A stretch of 64,000 nucleotides of DNA from Promethearchaeota archaeon (GTDB taxonomy: Archaea > Asgardarchaeota > Lokiarchaeia > Sigyniarchaeales > SOKP01), in assembly GCA_016839585.1 (NCBI GenBank), contig JAEOTZ010000026.1, positions 1 through 64,000 of the forward strand, written 5' to 3'. Both the position numbers and the translations under genes were made by a program. The notes beneath the pieces were generated by a model that saw only the letters and a list, made by a program, of their open reading frames with translations, searched no databases and was not told where the DNA came from. Shown here in pieces: positions 27,460 through 37,349 of this stretch; within the stretch, counting starts at the first letter, position 1; every line of letters starts with the position of its first letter.

Positions 27460-28380
27460 TTGGTTTCAATAGTTGATTTAATAATCCCTACGTTTTTAGC
27501 ATTTCGAGAAGGTTTAGAAGCCATATTAGTAATAGTCATAATATTATTATATTTAAAGAATACAAATCAGCAATTTTATTACAAATATGTATTCATTGGT
27601 AGTATTTTAGCAATTATTTCAAGTATAGTATTTGCACTTATTTTTACCGCAATACTAGGCGGATTTAGCGGAACTCTTGAAGAAACTTTTGAGGGTTATA
27701 CTTTTATAATATCTGGAGCTTTTATTATAACGTTAATTTTATGGATGAGTAAAGAAGGTCCCAAAATGAAGAAGACTTTAGAAGAAAAAGTGGAATTTTC
27801 AATTGAGACCGGGAAGATTATATCCATCTCTATACTTACATTTATAATAATTGTAAGAGAGGGAATAGAATTGGTACTTTTGCTAATTGGAGCAACATCA
27901 GTCGGATCTCTTAATCAAATAGGAGTTGTATTAGGATCTTCTATTGGTTTAAGCATTTCAGTTGGAATCGGTTTATTATTTTTTTATGGCATTAAAACCA
28001 TTAATCTATCAAAATTCTTTAAAATTTCTAACTTAGTTTTAATTTTATTTGCAGCTGGTTTGATTACTTATGGAATTCATGAGCTTATAGAAGCGGGTGT
28101 TATAAATCCAATTGTCGAAAATGTGTGGAATATGAAAAATATATTACCAGAAAGCTACCCTGACGGTAACCCAGCAACTCCAGTATGGCTTGAAATTATA
28201 GGTTCACTATTAAAAGCATTATTTGGTTATAACGCGAATCCCTCTTTGTTAGAAATAATAATTTATCCGACATTATTAATTTCAATAGGTTTAATTTCAA
28301 TGAAATTATGGAAACGAAATAATATTATAGTTTTAAACCAATATCCCCAGTATGAAATTCAGGAACAGAAAAATCAATAA
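27460..28380 (+). CDS. FTR1-family iron permease
   Basis: The 306-residue protein has seven predicted helices and two REGxE motifs (REGLEA in helix 1, REGIEL in helix 4), the iron-binding signatures of FTR1/EfeU. Family members move Fe3+ or Fe2+ across the cytoplasmic membrane. No multicopper oxidase or EfeO/EfeB partner is adjacent, so it may take up iron without an oxidase. The start is TTG 27460, as no ATG precedes helix 1. The last 48 bp overlap, tail to tail, the end of the CaCA exchanger gene. Confidence 0.88.
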   Translation: MVSIVDLIIPTFLAFREGLEAILVIVIILLYLKNTNQQFYYKYVFIGSILAIISSIVFALIFTAILGGFSGTLEETFEGYTFIISGAFIITLILWMSKEGPKMKKTLEEKVEFSIETGKIISISILTFIIIVREGIELVLLLIGATSVGSLNQIGVVLGSSIGLSISVGIGLLFFYGIKTINLSKFFKISNLVLILFAAGLITYGIHELIEAGVINPIVENVWNMKNILPESYPDGNPATPVWLEIIGSLLKALFGYNANPSLLEIIIYPTLLISIGLISMKLWKRNNIIVLNQYPQYEIQEQKNQ

Positions 28381-29307
28381 AAAAATTGTTAAGATAATTC
28401 CCTCTTTCCAATAGATCTGCTTCTTTTTAGCAATATAATTAAAATAGATTAATAAAGTAAAGAGAATAAGCCAATTCCAGAAGATGATTAAAGAAAAATT
28501 AAAACTTATGATAATAATTCCACTTATCCCAAAAGTTATTGCTAAATTCCAAAAAACCTTACCAATCATCCCTCCTAGGCCAATTTCTACACTTTTCTTT
28601 CGTATTGATTTAAAAACTAGAGTTAATTCCTCTACATTTGTGACAAAAGCAATTATTACAAGCCCAAAAAATGCTTCTGGGAGATTAGTAAGTTTTATTA
28701 TTTGTTCTGCAGAATAAATGAGCAATTCTCCTCCTAGAAATATGAAAGCAAACCCAATAATAATTAATATAATTTTTTTTCTTTTCGAATTTTGTAAAAT
28801 CTCTTGATTAACATCATTTTGAAGCTCTTTTTTGTCTAAACCAATTTCTACAATTCTATTTTGATTTAATTGTTTTAAATTCAAGTTAAGATAAATAAAA
28901 TAGATGATTATAACGATAATACCAACCATAATATATCCATAATTGACTAAGAATCCAATTGCAATTAAAATCATACAACTATATAATAAAAAGAAATAAA
29001 ATTGGGGAGCCGATTTAAAATTAATTTTATAGAAAAAAGCGGGAATAGCAAAACTAATTGTTAAAGCAATTATGGAATTGCCAATAACATTTCCTACTGC
29101 TATATAAGGAAGCCCATTTATTGCTGCGATTATCGAAGCTATTGATTCCTCAGGGTCAATTCCAAGAACTAATGAACCAATTATAAAAGGAGATAACCCA
29201 TAAATTAGACAAATTTCCTTTAAGTTGTCTAAAAAGAGATCTGCAGCAAAAAATATGATCAAATAACCAATAATAAATAAAAAAAGAAATATTAATAGAT
29301 CCAGCAT
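28333..29307 (-). CDS. Sodium/calcium exchanger (CaCA) family protein
   Basis: The 324-residue protein has ten predicted helices in two alpha-repeats: GIDPEESIASIIAAINGLPYIAVGN-like helix 2-3 near residue 50, and VTNVEELTLVFKSI near 232. The canonical repeat cores (GTSxPE) are altered to GIDPEE and VTNVEE, but the central acidic pairs are kept. Members exchange Ca2+ or other cations for Na+ or H+. The changed cores could change the ion. It overlaps the FTR1 gene tail to tail. Confidence 0.85.
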   Translation of the reverse strand: MLDLLIFLFLFIIGYLIIFFAADLFLDNLKEICLIYGLSPFIIGSLVLGIDPEESIASIIAAINGLPYIAVGNVIGNSIIALTISFAIPAFFYKINFKSAPQFYFFLLYSCMILIAIGFLVNYGYIMVGIIVIIIYFIYLNLNLKQLNQNRIVEIGLDKKELQNDVNQEILQNSKRKKIILIIIGFAFIFLGGELLIYSAEQIIKLTNLPEAFFGLVIIAFVTNVEELTLVFKSIRKKSVEIGLGGMIGKVFWNLAITFGISGIIIISFNFSLIIFWNWLILFTLLIYFNYIAKKKQIYWKEGIILTIFLLIFLFLNFILGILV

Positions 29308-29364
29308 ATCATTTTTGATTTGTAAGAATTTATTTGAAGAGAATATTATCCATATTTTTGGTTA

Positions 29365-31062
29365 TTATTCTTTTTTTAATGCTCTTTCTCTTAACTTTCT
29401 GCGAAAAATTTTACCAACAGTAGTACGTGGTAATATATTAATGAATTCTATTTGTCGTGGATATTTATAGCCGGCCAATTTTTCCTTTGACCATTCAATA
29501 ATATCTCGTTCTGTAATTTTATCCTTATATTCTGGTTTGAGTACTACATAAGCTTTTATAGTTTCCCCAACATTTGGATCAGGAGCAGATACTACACCTA
29601 CTTCTAATATTGCTGGATGTTCAATTAATTTTTCTTCAACTTCACGAGGCATAACTTTATAACCCTTATATTTAATGATATCCTTCGTCCGTCCCTCAAT
29701 ATAGAAATATCCTTGCTCATCCATTCTTGCTAAATCACCTGTTCTTAACCAGTCACCTTGTACAAATGTTTTTTTAGTATCCTCAGGCCTTTTCCAATAT
29801 CCCTTCATTACTTGAGGTCCATGAATTAATAATTCTCCTACTTCTCCTATGGGAAGCTCTTCTAAAGAATCAGGATTTACGATTTTTGTGTCTGTATCAA
29901 TACAAGGAATTCCAATACTCTCCGTTTTTATTTCAGGCAACCACTGTGGTTGGTGATGAGTAACTGGTGATGTCTCAGTTAGTCCATACCCTTGACCTAC
30001 TTTAAATCCAACAATTTGTTCCCACCTATTATTTATTTCCGGAGCCAATGCCGCTGAACCCGAAGTTGCTGACTCAAGACTTGAAAGATCCCGCTCTGTG
30101 AAGTCAGGGGAATTGACTAACATTTGAAACATTACTGGTACACCTATAAACATATCACATTTATAATATTCAATTGCTTCTAAGACTTCAGAAGGATTAA
30201 ATGATTCAAACATTACTAGCATTGATGCTAAAATTGAAGTCATAATTAAGACCTGAAAACCAAAAGAATGACATATAGGGAGAACTGTTAGACTTACTCT
30301 TTCTCCATAGACTACATCTGCATCATCTCTCGATTCACGTAAATTATACATAGTACAAAGAGCATCAGCTACTAAATTGTTATGAGTTAACATCACTCCT
30401 TTAGGTAGACCCGTGGTACCACCTGTATATAGTAAAATTGCAAGGTCATTAATAGGATCTATGACGATTTCAGGAGGTTTAGGCGTTTTTCCATCAATAA
30501 ATTCTTCTAAAGTAATTGTATCAGGTTTTGCTTCTTCAGCTCGAAGTAAAATCACATTTTCTAATTCAACTACTTTACTAACCTTCTTAATTGTTCTAAA
30601 ATTGTTTTTATGTACAAAAATAGTATTTATATTTCCCGCATCTCTAATGATGTGTGCCACATCTGCCTCTTTAAGAAGAGGATTTATTGGAACCACTGCT
30701 GCCCCAGTTTCCATAATCCCTAAACAACAAAATAAAAATTCAGGACAATTACTTGTCATAATCCCTACTCCATCTCCTTTCTTGACACCCAACTCAAATA
30801 ATGCATTTGCGATCTTGTCTGAAGTGTAGATTGCCTCACGGTAAGTATACTTTTTATCAGTGGGTTTGTAATGTACACAAACATTATTAAGATAATTCGA
30901 AATTCTTAGTTTAATGAGCTCATGCACAGGTATAGGTTCAAATTTTAGTGATTTTGCTATATAATCTGGCCTTAATTTTAACCATGGACGATTGGGATTT
31001 TCTATATAAGGTGATTCATTCTCATAATCTGGTATCGGTTCCCAATCTGAATAATCTTTCAT
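29365..31062 (-). CDS. Long-chain fatty acid-CoA ligase / acyl-CoA synthetase
   Basis: The 565-residue protein is a full-length ANL-superfamily enzyme. It has the phosphate loop LYTGGTTGLPKG (211-222), GQGYGLTETSP, the GDLARMDEQGYFYIEGR hinge region, KGYKVMPREVE and the C-terminal catalytic Lys in TTVGKIFRRK. It activates a carboxylic acid with ATP and CoA. Similarity to long-chain and aromatic ligases suggests a fatty or related acid. An AGAGGA SD lies seven bases before ATG. It opens a block of acyl-metabolism-like genes and diverges from the SDR genes. Confidence 0.92.
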   Translation of the reverse strand: MKDYSDWEPIPDYENESPYIENPNRPWLKLRPDYIAKSLKFEPIPVHELIKLRISNYLNNVCVHYKPTDKKYTYREAIYTSDKIANALFELGVKKGDGVGIMTSNCPEFLFCCLGIMETGAAVVPINPLLKEADVAHIIRDAGNINTIFVHKNNFRTIKKVSKVVELENVILLRAEEAKPDTITLEEFIDGKTPKPPEIVIDPINDLAILLYTGGTTGLPKGVMLTHNNLVADALCTMYNLRESRDDADVVYGERVSLTVLPICHSFGFQVLIMTSILASMLVMFESFNPSEVLEAIEYYKCDMFIGVPVMFQMLVNSPDFTERDLSSLESATSGSAALAPEINNRWEQIVGFKVGQGYGLTETSPVTHHQPQWLPEIKTESIGIPCIDTDTKIVNPDSLEELPIGEVGELLIHGPQVMKGYWKRPEDTKKTFVQGDWLRTGDLARMDEQGYFYIEGRTKDIIKYKGYKVMPREVEEKLIEHPAILEVGVVSAPDPNVGETIKAYVVLKPEYKDKITERDIIEWSKEKLAGYKYPRQIEFINILPRTTVGKIFRRKLRERALKKE

Positions 31063-31280
31063 CTAAATTTCCTCTGATATTTTTTAATAATAATTTAACT
31101 ATTTTTAGAATTTTTATGAGTTGCAAATAAACTCAGTAATAGATAAATTGATTTCAGATATATAAAAGTCTTTTCTTATAAAATAATTAGACCTGATCAT
31201 TCTATATTTAAACAATGTTAAATATTAATCATATTAAATAACGTAAAATCCAATAAATTTTACACATAAAAGTGAAAAAT

Positions 31281-32177
31281 TTGAAAGATTTGGAAGAAAA
31301 GAATTGTTTTATTACTGGAGCTGCTAGTGGAATAGGGCGATCGTTTGCTATAGCTTTAGCAAATGAAGGAATGAACCTATTTATTTCTGATATTAATATG
31401 GAGGATTTAGAAAGAGTAAAAGAGGAGATCGATAAAATTGGAGTAAAAGTATATACTGGCAAGTGTGATGTTGCTAAATTTAGTGATTGGGAAAAAATTT
31501 CTAAAGATTTTTTCTCAGAGTTAAAAGAACTTGACTTATTAATCAATAATGCAGGAACTGCAATCGGAGGAGATATATTAGAACTTGAATTAGAAGATTG
31601 GAAAAGAGTACTTGATATAAATTTGTGGAGTATTATTCATTCTCTTAAAGTATTTTTACCCCACATGTATAATAAGCACTCGGGACATATTGTGAATGTT
31701 GCTTCTGGAGCGGGTGTTTTTGGGTCAGCAGAACCTGCCTCCTATATTACTTCGAAATTTGCAGTTGTAGGACTCTCAGAAGCACTTTTTGGTCAATTAT
31801 ATAGTCAAAATATAAAAGTTTCAGTAGTAATTCCTTCATACGTAAAAACAAATATTTTTTCTAATGCTAAAATAAAATACTCTAAAAATTTAATAGATGC
31901 TTATGGTGAAGATAAGATAGAGAAGATTTATCACTCATTATTAGATGAACTTATTAGAAATGCAATGTCGCCAGATAAAGCTGTAAAGAGATATATAAGG
32001 GGGATAAAAAAGGATCAATTATATGTATACGATGTGAGAAGTGTATTAGGACCTTTATCTTTAAAAGCAAATCCTCAATTATTTGAAAAATTCTTAATAA
32101 ACTATCATGAGAATGCTATAAAGACAACAAAAGAACATTTTTTGAAATTTGGGATAAATATTGATGATTTTAAATAA
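31281..32177 (+). CDS. Short-chain dehydrogenase/reductase (SDR) 1
   Basis: The SDR has the NAD(P) loop ITGAASGIG, the LINNAG element, the catalytic Ser region (VNVASGAG), and Y-x3-K as YITSK. A GTG at 31272 opens the frame, but I prefer TTG 31281. GTGA then serves as the SD, and the product (KDLEEKNCFITG) aligns from the first residue with the next gene (KDFKSKVAVITG). It oxidises or reduces an alcohol/ketone, possibly of an acyl chain given its neighbours. It is followed 42 bp later by a paralogous SDR, probably in one operon. Confidence 0.88.
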   Translation: MKDLEEKNCFITGAASGIGRSFAIALANEGMNLFISDINMEDLERVKEEIDKIGVKVYTGKCDVAKFSDWEKISKDFFSELKELDLLINNAGTAIGGDILELELEDWKRVLDINLWSIIHSLKVFLPHMYNKHSGHIVNVASGAGVFGSAEPASYITSKFAVVGLSEALFGQLYSQNIKVSVVIPSYVKTNIFSNAKIKYSKNLIDAYGEDKIEKIYHSLLDELIRNAMSPDKAVKRYIRGIKKDQLYVYDVRSVLGPLSLKANPQLFEKFLINYHENAIKTTKEHFLKFGINIDDFK

Positions 32178-32219
32178 TATTTCAAAAATATTAAATCATA
32201 AAAATTATGGTAAACCATT

Positions 32220-33068
32220 ATGAAAGATTTTAAAAGTAAAGTGGCAGTAATTACTGGAGCTGGTAGTGGAATAGGGCTTGCATTAGTAAATAAATGTATT
32301 GATGAAGGGATGAAGGTAGTTCTTGCCGATATCGATGAAAGAGCTTTAAAAAGAGCCGAAAGAAAGTTAAATAAAGCAGAAGCAGAAGTATTAACAGTTG
32401 TAACAGATGTATCTAAACCTAAAGATGTTGAAATGTTGGCTAATAAAACAATTGCTATCTTTGGAGAAATTCATTTGTTATTCAATAATGCTGGTGTTGG
32501 TAATACCAAATATACATGGAATTATACATTGAAGGATTGGGAATGGCAACTTGGAGTAAATCTTTTTGGTGTAATTTATGGAATACGAACATTTGTTCCC
32601 ATAATGTTAAATCAAAATAAAGAATGCTTGATAGTAAATATAGCATCTATAGAAGGGTTATTATCCGGTTCAGGTCCCGGTGGTGCAATTTATGGAGTAT
32701 CTAAACATGGTATTATTTCTTTAAGCGAAACATTAAGAACTGAATTAAACCAAATAAATGCTAAAGTTAAAGTTGCTGTAGTGTGTCCTGGTTGGGTTCA
32801 CACAAGAATTTTCAGAATAAATAGAAATCGTCCAACAGAGCTTAAAAATGAACCAAATGAAGAAATTGAGGATTCTAAACTAGAATATTCAGCAGGATTA
32901 TTTCAAGAACTCTTTGATAAATCTCCACCTATACTGCCTGAAACTGCAGCAGATAAGATTTTTCAAGGTATAAAAGAAGATAAATTCTATATTCTGACTC
33001 ATAAAGATGATGTTTTAAAGGAAAGAGTAAAAGAGCGTTTTGATGAGATATTAAAAGCATTCGATTAA
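32220..33068 (+). CDS. Short-chain dehydrogenase/reductase (SDR) 2
   Basis: The 282-residue SDR has the cofactor loop ITGAGSGIG, an Asp (VLADID) at the end of beta-2 that favours NAD(H), FNNAGVG, the catalytic Ser (NIASIEG) and Y-x3-K in IYGVSKHG. It has a C-terminal extension shared with SDR 1 (PDKAV/PETAADKI, then KEDKFYIL), so the two are paralogues within one subfamily. It is probably co-transcribed with SDR 1. The substrate is unknown. Confidence 0.9.
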   Translation: MKDFKSKVAVITGAGSGIGLALVNKCIDEGMKVVLADIDERALKRAERKLNKAEAEVLTVVTDVSKPKDVEMLANKTIAIFGEIHLLFNNAGVGNTKYTWNYTLKDWEWQLGVNLFGVIYGIRTFVPIMLNQNKECLIVNIASIEGLLSGSGPGGAIYGVSKHGIISLSETLRTELNQINAKVKVAVVCPGWVHTRIFRINRNRPTELKNEPNEEIEDSKLEYSAGLFQELFDKSPPILPETAADKIFQGIKEDKFYILTHKDDVLKERVKERFDEILKAFD

Positions 33069-33104
33069 TTACAAGCTCATTTTAAAAAAAAATGTGAGAT
33101 ATTT

Positions 33105-33902
33105 TTATATCTCAATATCCCATTTTAAAAATGAATAGGGTTCAAATTTCTTTGGTTCCATCTCAGCTACAACAGAACCTCTTAGCATGGAATTATTACC
33201 CTTCAGATAAACTGCAGCTAAGGTTTTTACGATTTCAACCTCGCCCCAAGGATCACTATTAGAAGATCGCAAAGTTATTTCAGCACTTCCTAACTTTATT
33301 TCACTAGGGCTTAATACTGTTTCTTGTTTAACAAGACGTGGATTATAATCATAATACTGACCATCGGGTGAGGGAAAATGTTTGTAATTATAAGATATAA
33401 AAGGCATCTCAGGATCAGTACTACCACCAGTTCGTTCTAAATATAACTGAATAAACTCAGAAGAATTAGGTCTCCCATTTAATTTTGCTTTAAATTCAAA
33501 GAAACGTGTTCCGAGACGCTCTACCCAACCTTCAGCGTCTCTTTTTTCACGTTTAAAATAAATATTAGCAATTTTTTTCGGGAAACCAAATACTTCTCGA
33601 CCACCAGCCATTGCTATATCATTAGTAACTGGCATTGCTAAGCAATAACCTCCTTCTACACCTTCAAATTCACAAGTTAGAAATAGTGCACCTTCATTAT
33701 AAGTAACACCAAAATTTGTTTTTGGATAATGTGCAACAAATGCATAAGCAATTGGGGTATCGAGTGGTTTTAGAGGGGGTGGAAGTAATTTTTTAATAAT
33801 TTCTGGTTTCGTTTCCCACCATACAGTTAACATCTCAGCATCATAGAAATCAGCACTTTCTCTGCTACTCATAAAACCTCCTGAATCTCTTAAAAAACTC
33901 AT
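33105..33902 (-). CDS. Acetoacetate decarboxylase family protein
   Basis: The 265-residue protein has the ADC-family N-terminus (FYDAEMLTVWWETKP, LLPPPLKPL) and the core GREVFGFPKKIA with both lysines (K109-K110) of the catalytic pair, one of which forms the Schiff base in true acetoacetate decarboxylases. Related proteins also act as hydrolase-aldolases, so decarboxylation of acetoacetate is likely but not certain. A GAGATGA SD lies six to seven bases before ATG. It is next to the GlcD/GlcF-like pair and two SDRs. Confidence 0.88.
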   Translation of the reverse strand: MSFLRDSGGFMSSRESADFYDAEMLTVWWETKPEIIKKLLPPPLKPLDTPIAYAFVAHYPKTNFGVTYNEGALFLTCEFEGVEGGYCLAMPVTNDIAMAGGREVFGFPKKIANIYFKREKRDAEGWVERLGTRFFEFKAKLNGRPNSSEFIQLYLERTGGSTDPEMPFISYNYKHFPSPDGQYYDYNPRLVKQETVLSPSEIKLGSAEITLRSSNSDPWGEVEIVKTLAAVYLKGNNSMLRGSVVAEMEPKKFEPYSFLKWDIEI

Positions 33903-33978
33903 AAATTTTCATCTCGGAATAATTTTTTATTAAATTAATAATATTAGAACATTTCATAATAAAAAAATATCTATATAT

Positions 33979-35205
33979 TTATGATAATGCTTGATTTAAT
34001 AACTCCATTAAATCAATCATTTTAATATCAGAATTTAGCTCTTTAATTGCATCATATAAATTTCTATAACAAAAAGGGCAAATACTTACAAGATACTGTG
34101 CCACTGTGTCTTCAGCTTCTTTCACTCTAGATTTAGCAATTTCTAATGCAAGCTCGGGGAAACCCTTTTTAACTCCTCCCCCGGCACCGCAGCATTTGGT
34201 ATTTTCTTTGATCGTTTTCATTTCGACTAAATTTACAATTTTCCTTAGAATTTCTCTCGGTTCTTCGTAAAGAGGATTAATATTTTCCTTAACTCCTGCA
34301 TTTCTTCCTGTATGGCAAGGATCATGGTAAGTTGCTGTTATACCTAAATGTTTTAACTTAATATCTTGTTTATTTATAATGTTATATATGAACTCAATAG
34401 TATGAAGTATTTCGAGACCTAAATCTTCCATGTAATCTGAGTAATCAGTTTTTAAAGTTCGATAACACCCCGCACAACTAGTTATTATTGTTTTTACACC
34501 ACTTTTTTTAAATAATTCATAGTTTTTTGTAGCAACAGAATTAAAAGCATTAAGATCCCCTGTTCTTTTTGCTACACTTCCACAACAAACTTCAAATTCT
34601 CCATACACAGAGAAATCGATGCCTAATTTTTTGAGAACTTTTGCTGTATTTATTGCTACAGTTTGAATTTCTGGAGTTAAAGCAGCAGTACAACCAACAA
34701 AATAAAGGACATCTGCTTTTTCTTTAGTGGCATCCTTAATTTTAAAATCTAACTTTCCCAACCAATCCTTCTTTTGCTTATTATCCCTTTCATATGGATT
34801 TAAAAGCTCAACCATTGCTTTATTCATTGGTACATGTGCTTCTAAACCACATCCGGCATCTATTAATTCAGCTCTTAAAGTTTCATAAATCGCGGCATTA
34901 TCCATATCATAAGCACAAGTTTCAGCACAAGCATTACATGTTGGACATTGGTATATTACTTCACCTAAATCTTTACTTAATTGTAGCTTTCCTTGCCATA
35001 GTGATCGAATGATTTGCATTTTTCCTCTTCCAAAAAAAGCTTCAAAGCCAGAAGTATGATCTCTTGCAACACAAACACCCCACTTTTGTGGTTCTGATGT
35101 ATAGTCAGTTGCTTCTCTACAATCTCCACAGCTAATACATTGTAATATTATATCTCCTAATTTGTTTAAATGCTGGTATTTTTCTTTCGGTTTGAATTCA
35201 GTCAT
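33979..35205 (-). CDS. Fe-S oxidoreductase with CCG domains (GlcF/HdrD-like)
   Basis: The 408-residue protein has an N-terminal pair of [4Fe-4S] motifs (CISCGDCREATDY and, after a gap, CPTCNACAETC) and two CCG domains: FVGCTAAL with EVCCGSVAKR, and DPCHTGR with KCCGAGGG and a final ICPFC. This is the layout of GlcF, GlpC and HdrD-type subunits that pass electrons from a flavoprotein to an acceptor. It starts ten bases after the FAD-oxidase gene and must be its partner. Confidence 0.9.
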   Translation of the reverse strand: MTEFKPKEKYQHLNKLGDIILQCISCGDCREATDYTSEPQKWGVCVARDHTSGFEAFFGRGKMQIIRSLWQGKLQLSKDLGEVIYQCPTCNACAETCAYDMDNAAIYETLRAELIDAGCGLEAHVPMNKAMVELLNPYERDNKQKKDWLGKLDFKIKDATKEKADVLYFVGCTAALTPEIQTVAINTAKVLKKLGIDFSVYGEFEVCCGSVAKRTGDLNAFNSVATKNYELFKKSGVKTIITSCAGCYRTLKTDYSDYMEDLGLEILHTIEFIYNIINKQDIKLKHLGITATYHDPCHTGRNAGVKENINPLYEEPREILRKIVNLVEMKTIKENTKCCGAGGGVKKGFPELALEIAKSRVKEAEDTVAQYLVSICPFCYRNLYDAIKELNSDIKMIDLMELLNQALS

Positions 35206-35214
35206 TTTTTACAA

Positions 35215-36744
35215 CTACTCTTTTTCTTTTACTATATGTGTTGAGATATCATGATCATAACTATACATGTGAAATTTCTTAGGGCTTAATAGAAAATTTG
35301 GATCTACAGTTTTTTTCATATCCTTAAAGAATTTTAAAAATTCTGGTGTATAAGCATCTGCTTCCACAATTGATTGCGAAATTGCTTCTCCTAACCAATA
35401 ATGAACTCCACCATATTTAACTTGATGTCGTAATTTTTTGTGCCATAGTTCCATAGATTTTTCACGTTGTTCATCAACATTATCAGCATTAAAGCCCCCT
35501 ACAATAACACAATTTCCATTAGGTAATAGGAAAATAACTGTAGCAAATAATGATATACTTCCCAGAGGAAGTTCATTTCTATGTTTATTTTCAAATTCAG
35601 CACTCTGTTGAGCTATTTTAGACAGATCTGAAATGGGTATTTTATGACATGTAGTACATGAAATTTTCGGTGGAGCAATTGAGATATATTTATTGAAGTA
35701 GTTATAAGCATATTTCAATTCAAACTTCCAATCCTTTGAAAGCCTTGCTTCAGTATCTACTTCTTGCCATTCAAATGGTCGAGCGTCCTCCTTCATGATC
35801 TCGTGTACTTTTTCAAGATATATATCGAGAATTCGCTCATCCATAGCTTCAACCATGATTGAAAATACAGGACCTTTCAATCTCGGTCTTTTAGTAGGTT
35901 TGCTTTCAATCATACCTGCCAATAGTTGGACAACAATGAGAGGGACGACAAGTACATCATGCAATCCATCCCTTATTTCTTTCCGTAATTTATTCATAAG
36001 TTCATAGACTTTATTATAATCATTTTTATGGAGCATATAATATCGTTGAGCTTTAAATGGAGTTTCTGGATATAACTTTAAGAAAGCTTTAGTTTTAATA
36101 CCCATACTTCCAACATCTCCCATAAATAGTCCCGTAAAGTCTGGTGCAACTCCATATCTGCAAAATGGTTTAGCATATTTATTTGCAGCAGCTCCAGTTC
36201 TTATTATTGTTCCCTGTGGATTTGGTAATACAACCTCAACACCTAAACAGATATCTGGGACTAGTCCATATTTAGTAGAACCAAAACCAGCTGTACTATT
36301 CGAAAGTCCTCCACCTATAGTAGCTGAGAATCCACTTCCAGGACCTAATACCCCCGTTGTTAATCCTTTTGAATGCAATTGAGAAATTAAATTTCCCCAT
36401 GTAATTCCTGTTTCTACTACACAGTAAAAATCTGTTTCATTGATTTCTATTATTTTATTCATTCTTGTTAAATCTACAAGAATACCCCCTTCTGTAACAG
36501 AACCTCCTACTAAATCTGCACCTCCACCCCTCGGAACCATATGAATTTTGTACTTATTAGCTATTTTAACAATTTCAGAAACTTCTTCAGTGCTTTCTGG
36601 TCTTACTATCATATCTGCCCATCGATCTGGGAAGGCAGGATCAACATTTCGAGAATATGCGGCCTTCATGAAATCTTTATCTGTAATATAATCTGAACCT
36701 ACTACCCCCTCGATTTCTTTGTAAGCATTTTTTACTTTCGACAT
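35215..36744 (-). CDS. FAD-linked oxidase (GlcD/D-lactate dehydrogenase-like)
   Basis: The 509-residue protein carries the PCMH-type FAD domain: VPRGGGADLVGGS for the pyrophosphate, GPGSGFSATIGGGLSNSTAG and GDVGSMGIKTKAFLKLYPE. A substrate domain and a short C-terminal FAD segment (MKKTVDPNFLLSPKKF) follow. Members oxidise 2-hydroxyacids such as glycolate or D-lactate, or alkylglycerone phosphates. With the downstream Fe-S protein it would form a membrane-free or menaquinone-independent dehydrogenase complex. The substrate is unknown. Confidence 0.9.
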   Translation of the reverse strand: MSKVKNAYKEIEGVVGSDYITDKDFMKAAYSRNVDPAFPDRWADMIVRPESTEEVSEIVKIANKYKIHMVPRGGGADLVGGSVTEGGILVDLTRMNKIIEINETDFYCVVETGITWGNLISQLHSKGLTTGVLGPGSGFSATIGGGLSNSTAGFGSTKYGLVPDICLGVEVVLPNPQGTIIRTGAAANKYAKPFCRYGVAPDFTGLFMGDVGSMGIKTKAFLKLYPETPFKAQRYYMLHKNDYNKVYELMNKLRKEIRDGLHDVLVVPLIVVQLLAGMIESKPTKRPRLKGPVFSIMVEAMDERILDIYLEKVHEIMKEDARPFEWQEVDTEARLSKDWKFELKYAYNYFNKYISIAPPKISCTTCHKIPISDLSKIAQQSAEFENKHRNELPLGSISLFATVIFLLPNGNCVIVGGFNADNVDEQREKSMELWHKKLRHQVKYGGVHYWLGEAISQSIVEADAYTPEFLKFFKDMKKTVDPNFLLSPKKFHMYSYDHDISTHIVKEKE

Positions 36745-36853
36745 TTCTCTTTACTTTTTTCAAATGTAATAATTATAGAATTGATTTTGTGAATTAATAA
36801 AATTTTTCTTAATGTTTTTATTTTTTAAATTAATAAGATGGAGGAATTTCAAA

Positions 36854-37300
36854 ATGAAAACCTTAAAAGATTCAATAGAGATAAATACTAAACCAGAGAA
36901 AATATATCAATGGTTAAAAAATTTGGATAAGAATTACAAAAAATGGCATAAGGATCATGTTAATTCTATTAAATTAACTAACACAAGGGAATTAGAAATA
37001 GCAGATGTTTTTTGTTATGAAGAATATCTGCATGGGGAATTGCATAAGCTAACGTTTAAGCTCACTACTGTTGAAGAAAATAGAGTTATTGAATTTAAAA
37101 CTTTATTTCCTGCCTCTTTGATTTGTCCAAAGGGATCATTCTTAATAGAGCCTAAAAATGATGGTTCCATTTTTACAGCAACTTTATCCTTTAGAATGGG
37201 TAATATGTTCTCAAAATTGGCTAAATCTCGTGTAGAAGCTATTCAAAAACATATGAAAGAAGAAGGAGAAAATTTGAAAAGATTATTAGAAACTGAATAA
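36854..37300 (+). CDS. SRPBCC-fold small-molecule-binding protein
   Basis: The protein of about 148 residues has the START/SRPBCC pattern: KDSIEINTKPEKIYQWLKNLDKNY at the start, antiparallel strands (TFKLTTVEENRVIEFK) and a long C-terminal helix (KLAKSRVEAIQKHMKEEGENLKRLL). Such proteins bind hydrophobic ligands. ATG 36812 opens the frame, but ATG 36854 has a GGAGGA-like SD (about 36838-36845) at good spacing and fits the fold, so I choose it. It is divergent from the FAD-oxidase gene. Confidence 0.8.
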   Translation: MKTLKDSIEINTKPEKIYQWLKNLDKNYKKWHKDHVNSIKLTNTRELEIADVFCYEEYLHGELHKLTFKLTTVEENRVIEFKTLFPASLICPKGSFLIEPKNDGSIFTATLSFRMGNMFSKLAKSRVEAIQKHMKEEGENLKRLLETE

Positions 37301-37349
37301 TAATTTTTTATTCATATGAATTCAATTATATTTTTATTTAAAAAGAAAA

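Noticed and set aside
30413-30829. 138-codon frame antisense to the acyl-CoA ligase
   Set aside because: It is a shadow of the ligase codons, with no SD and no recognisable domain.
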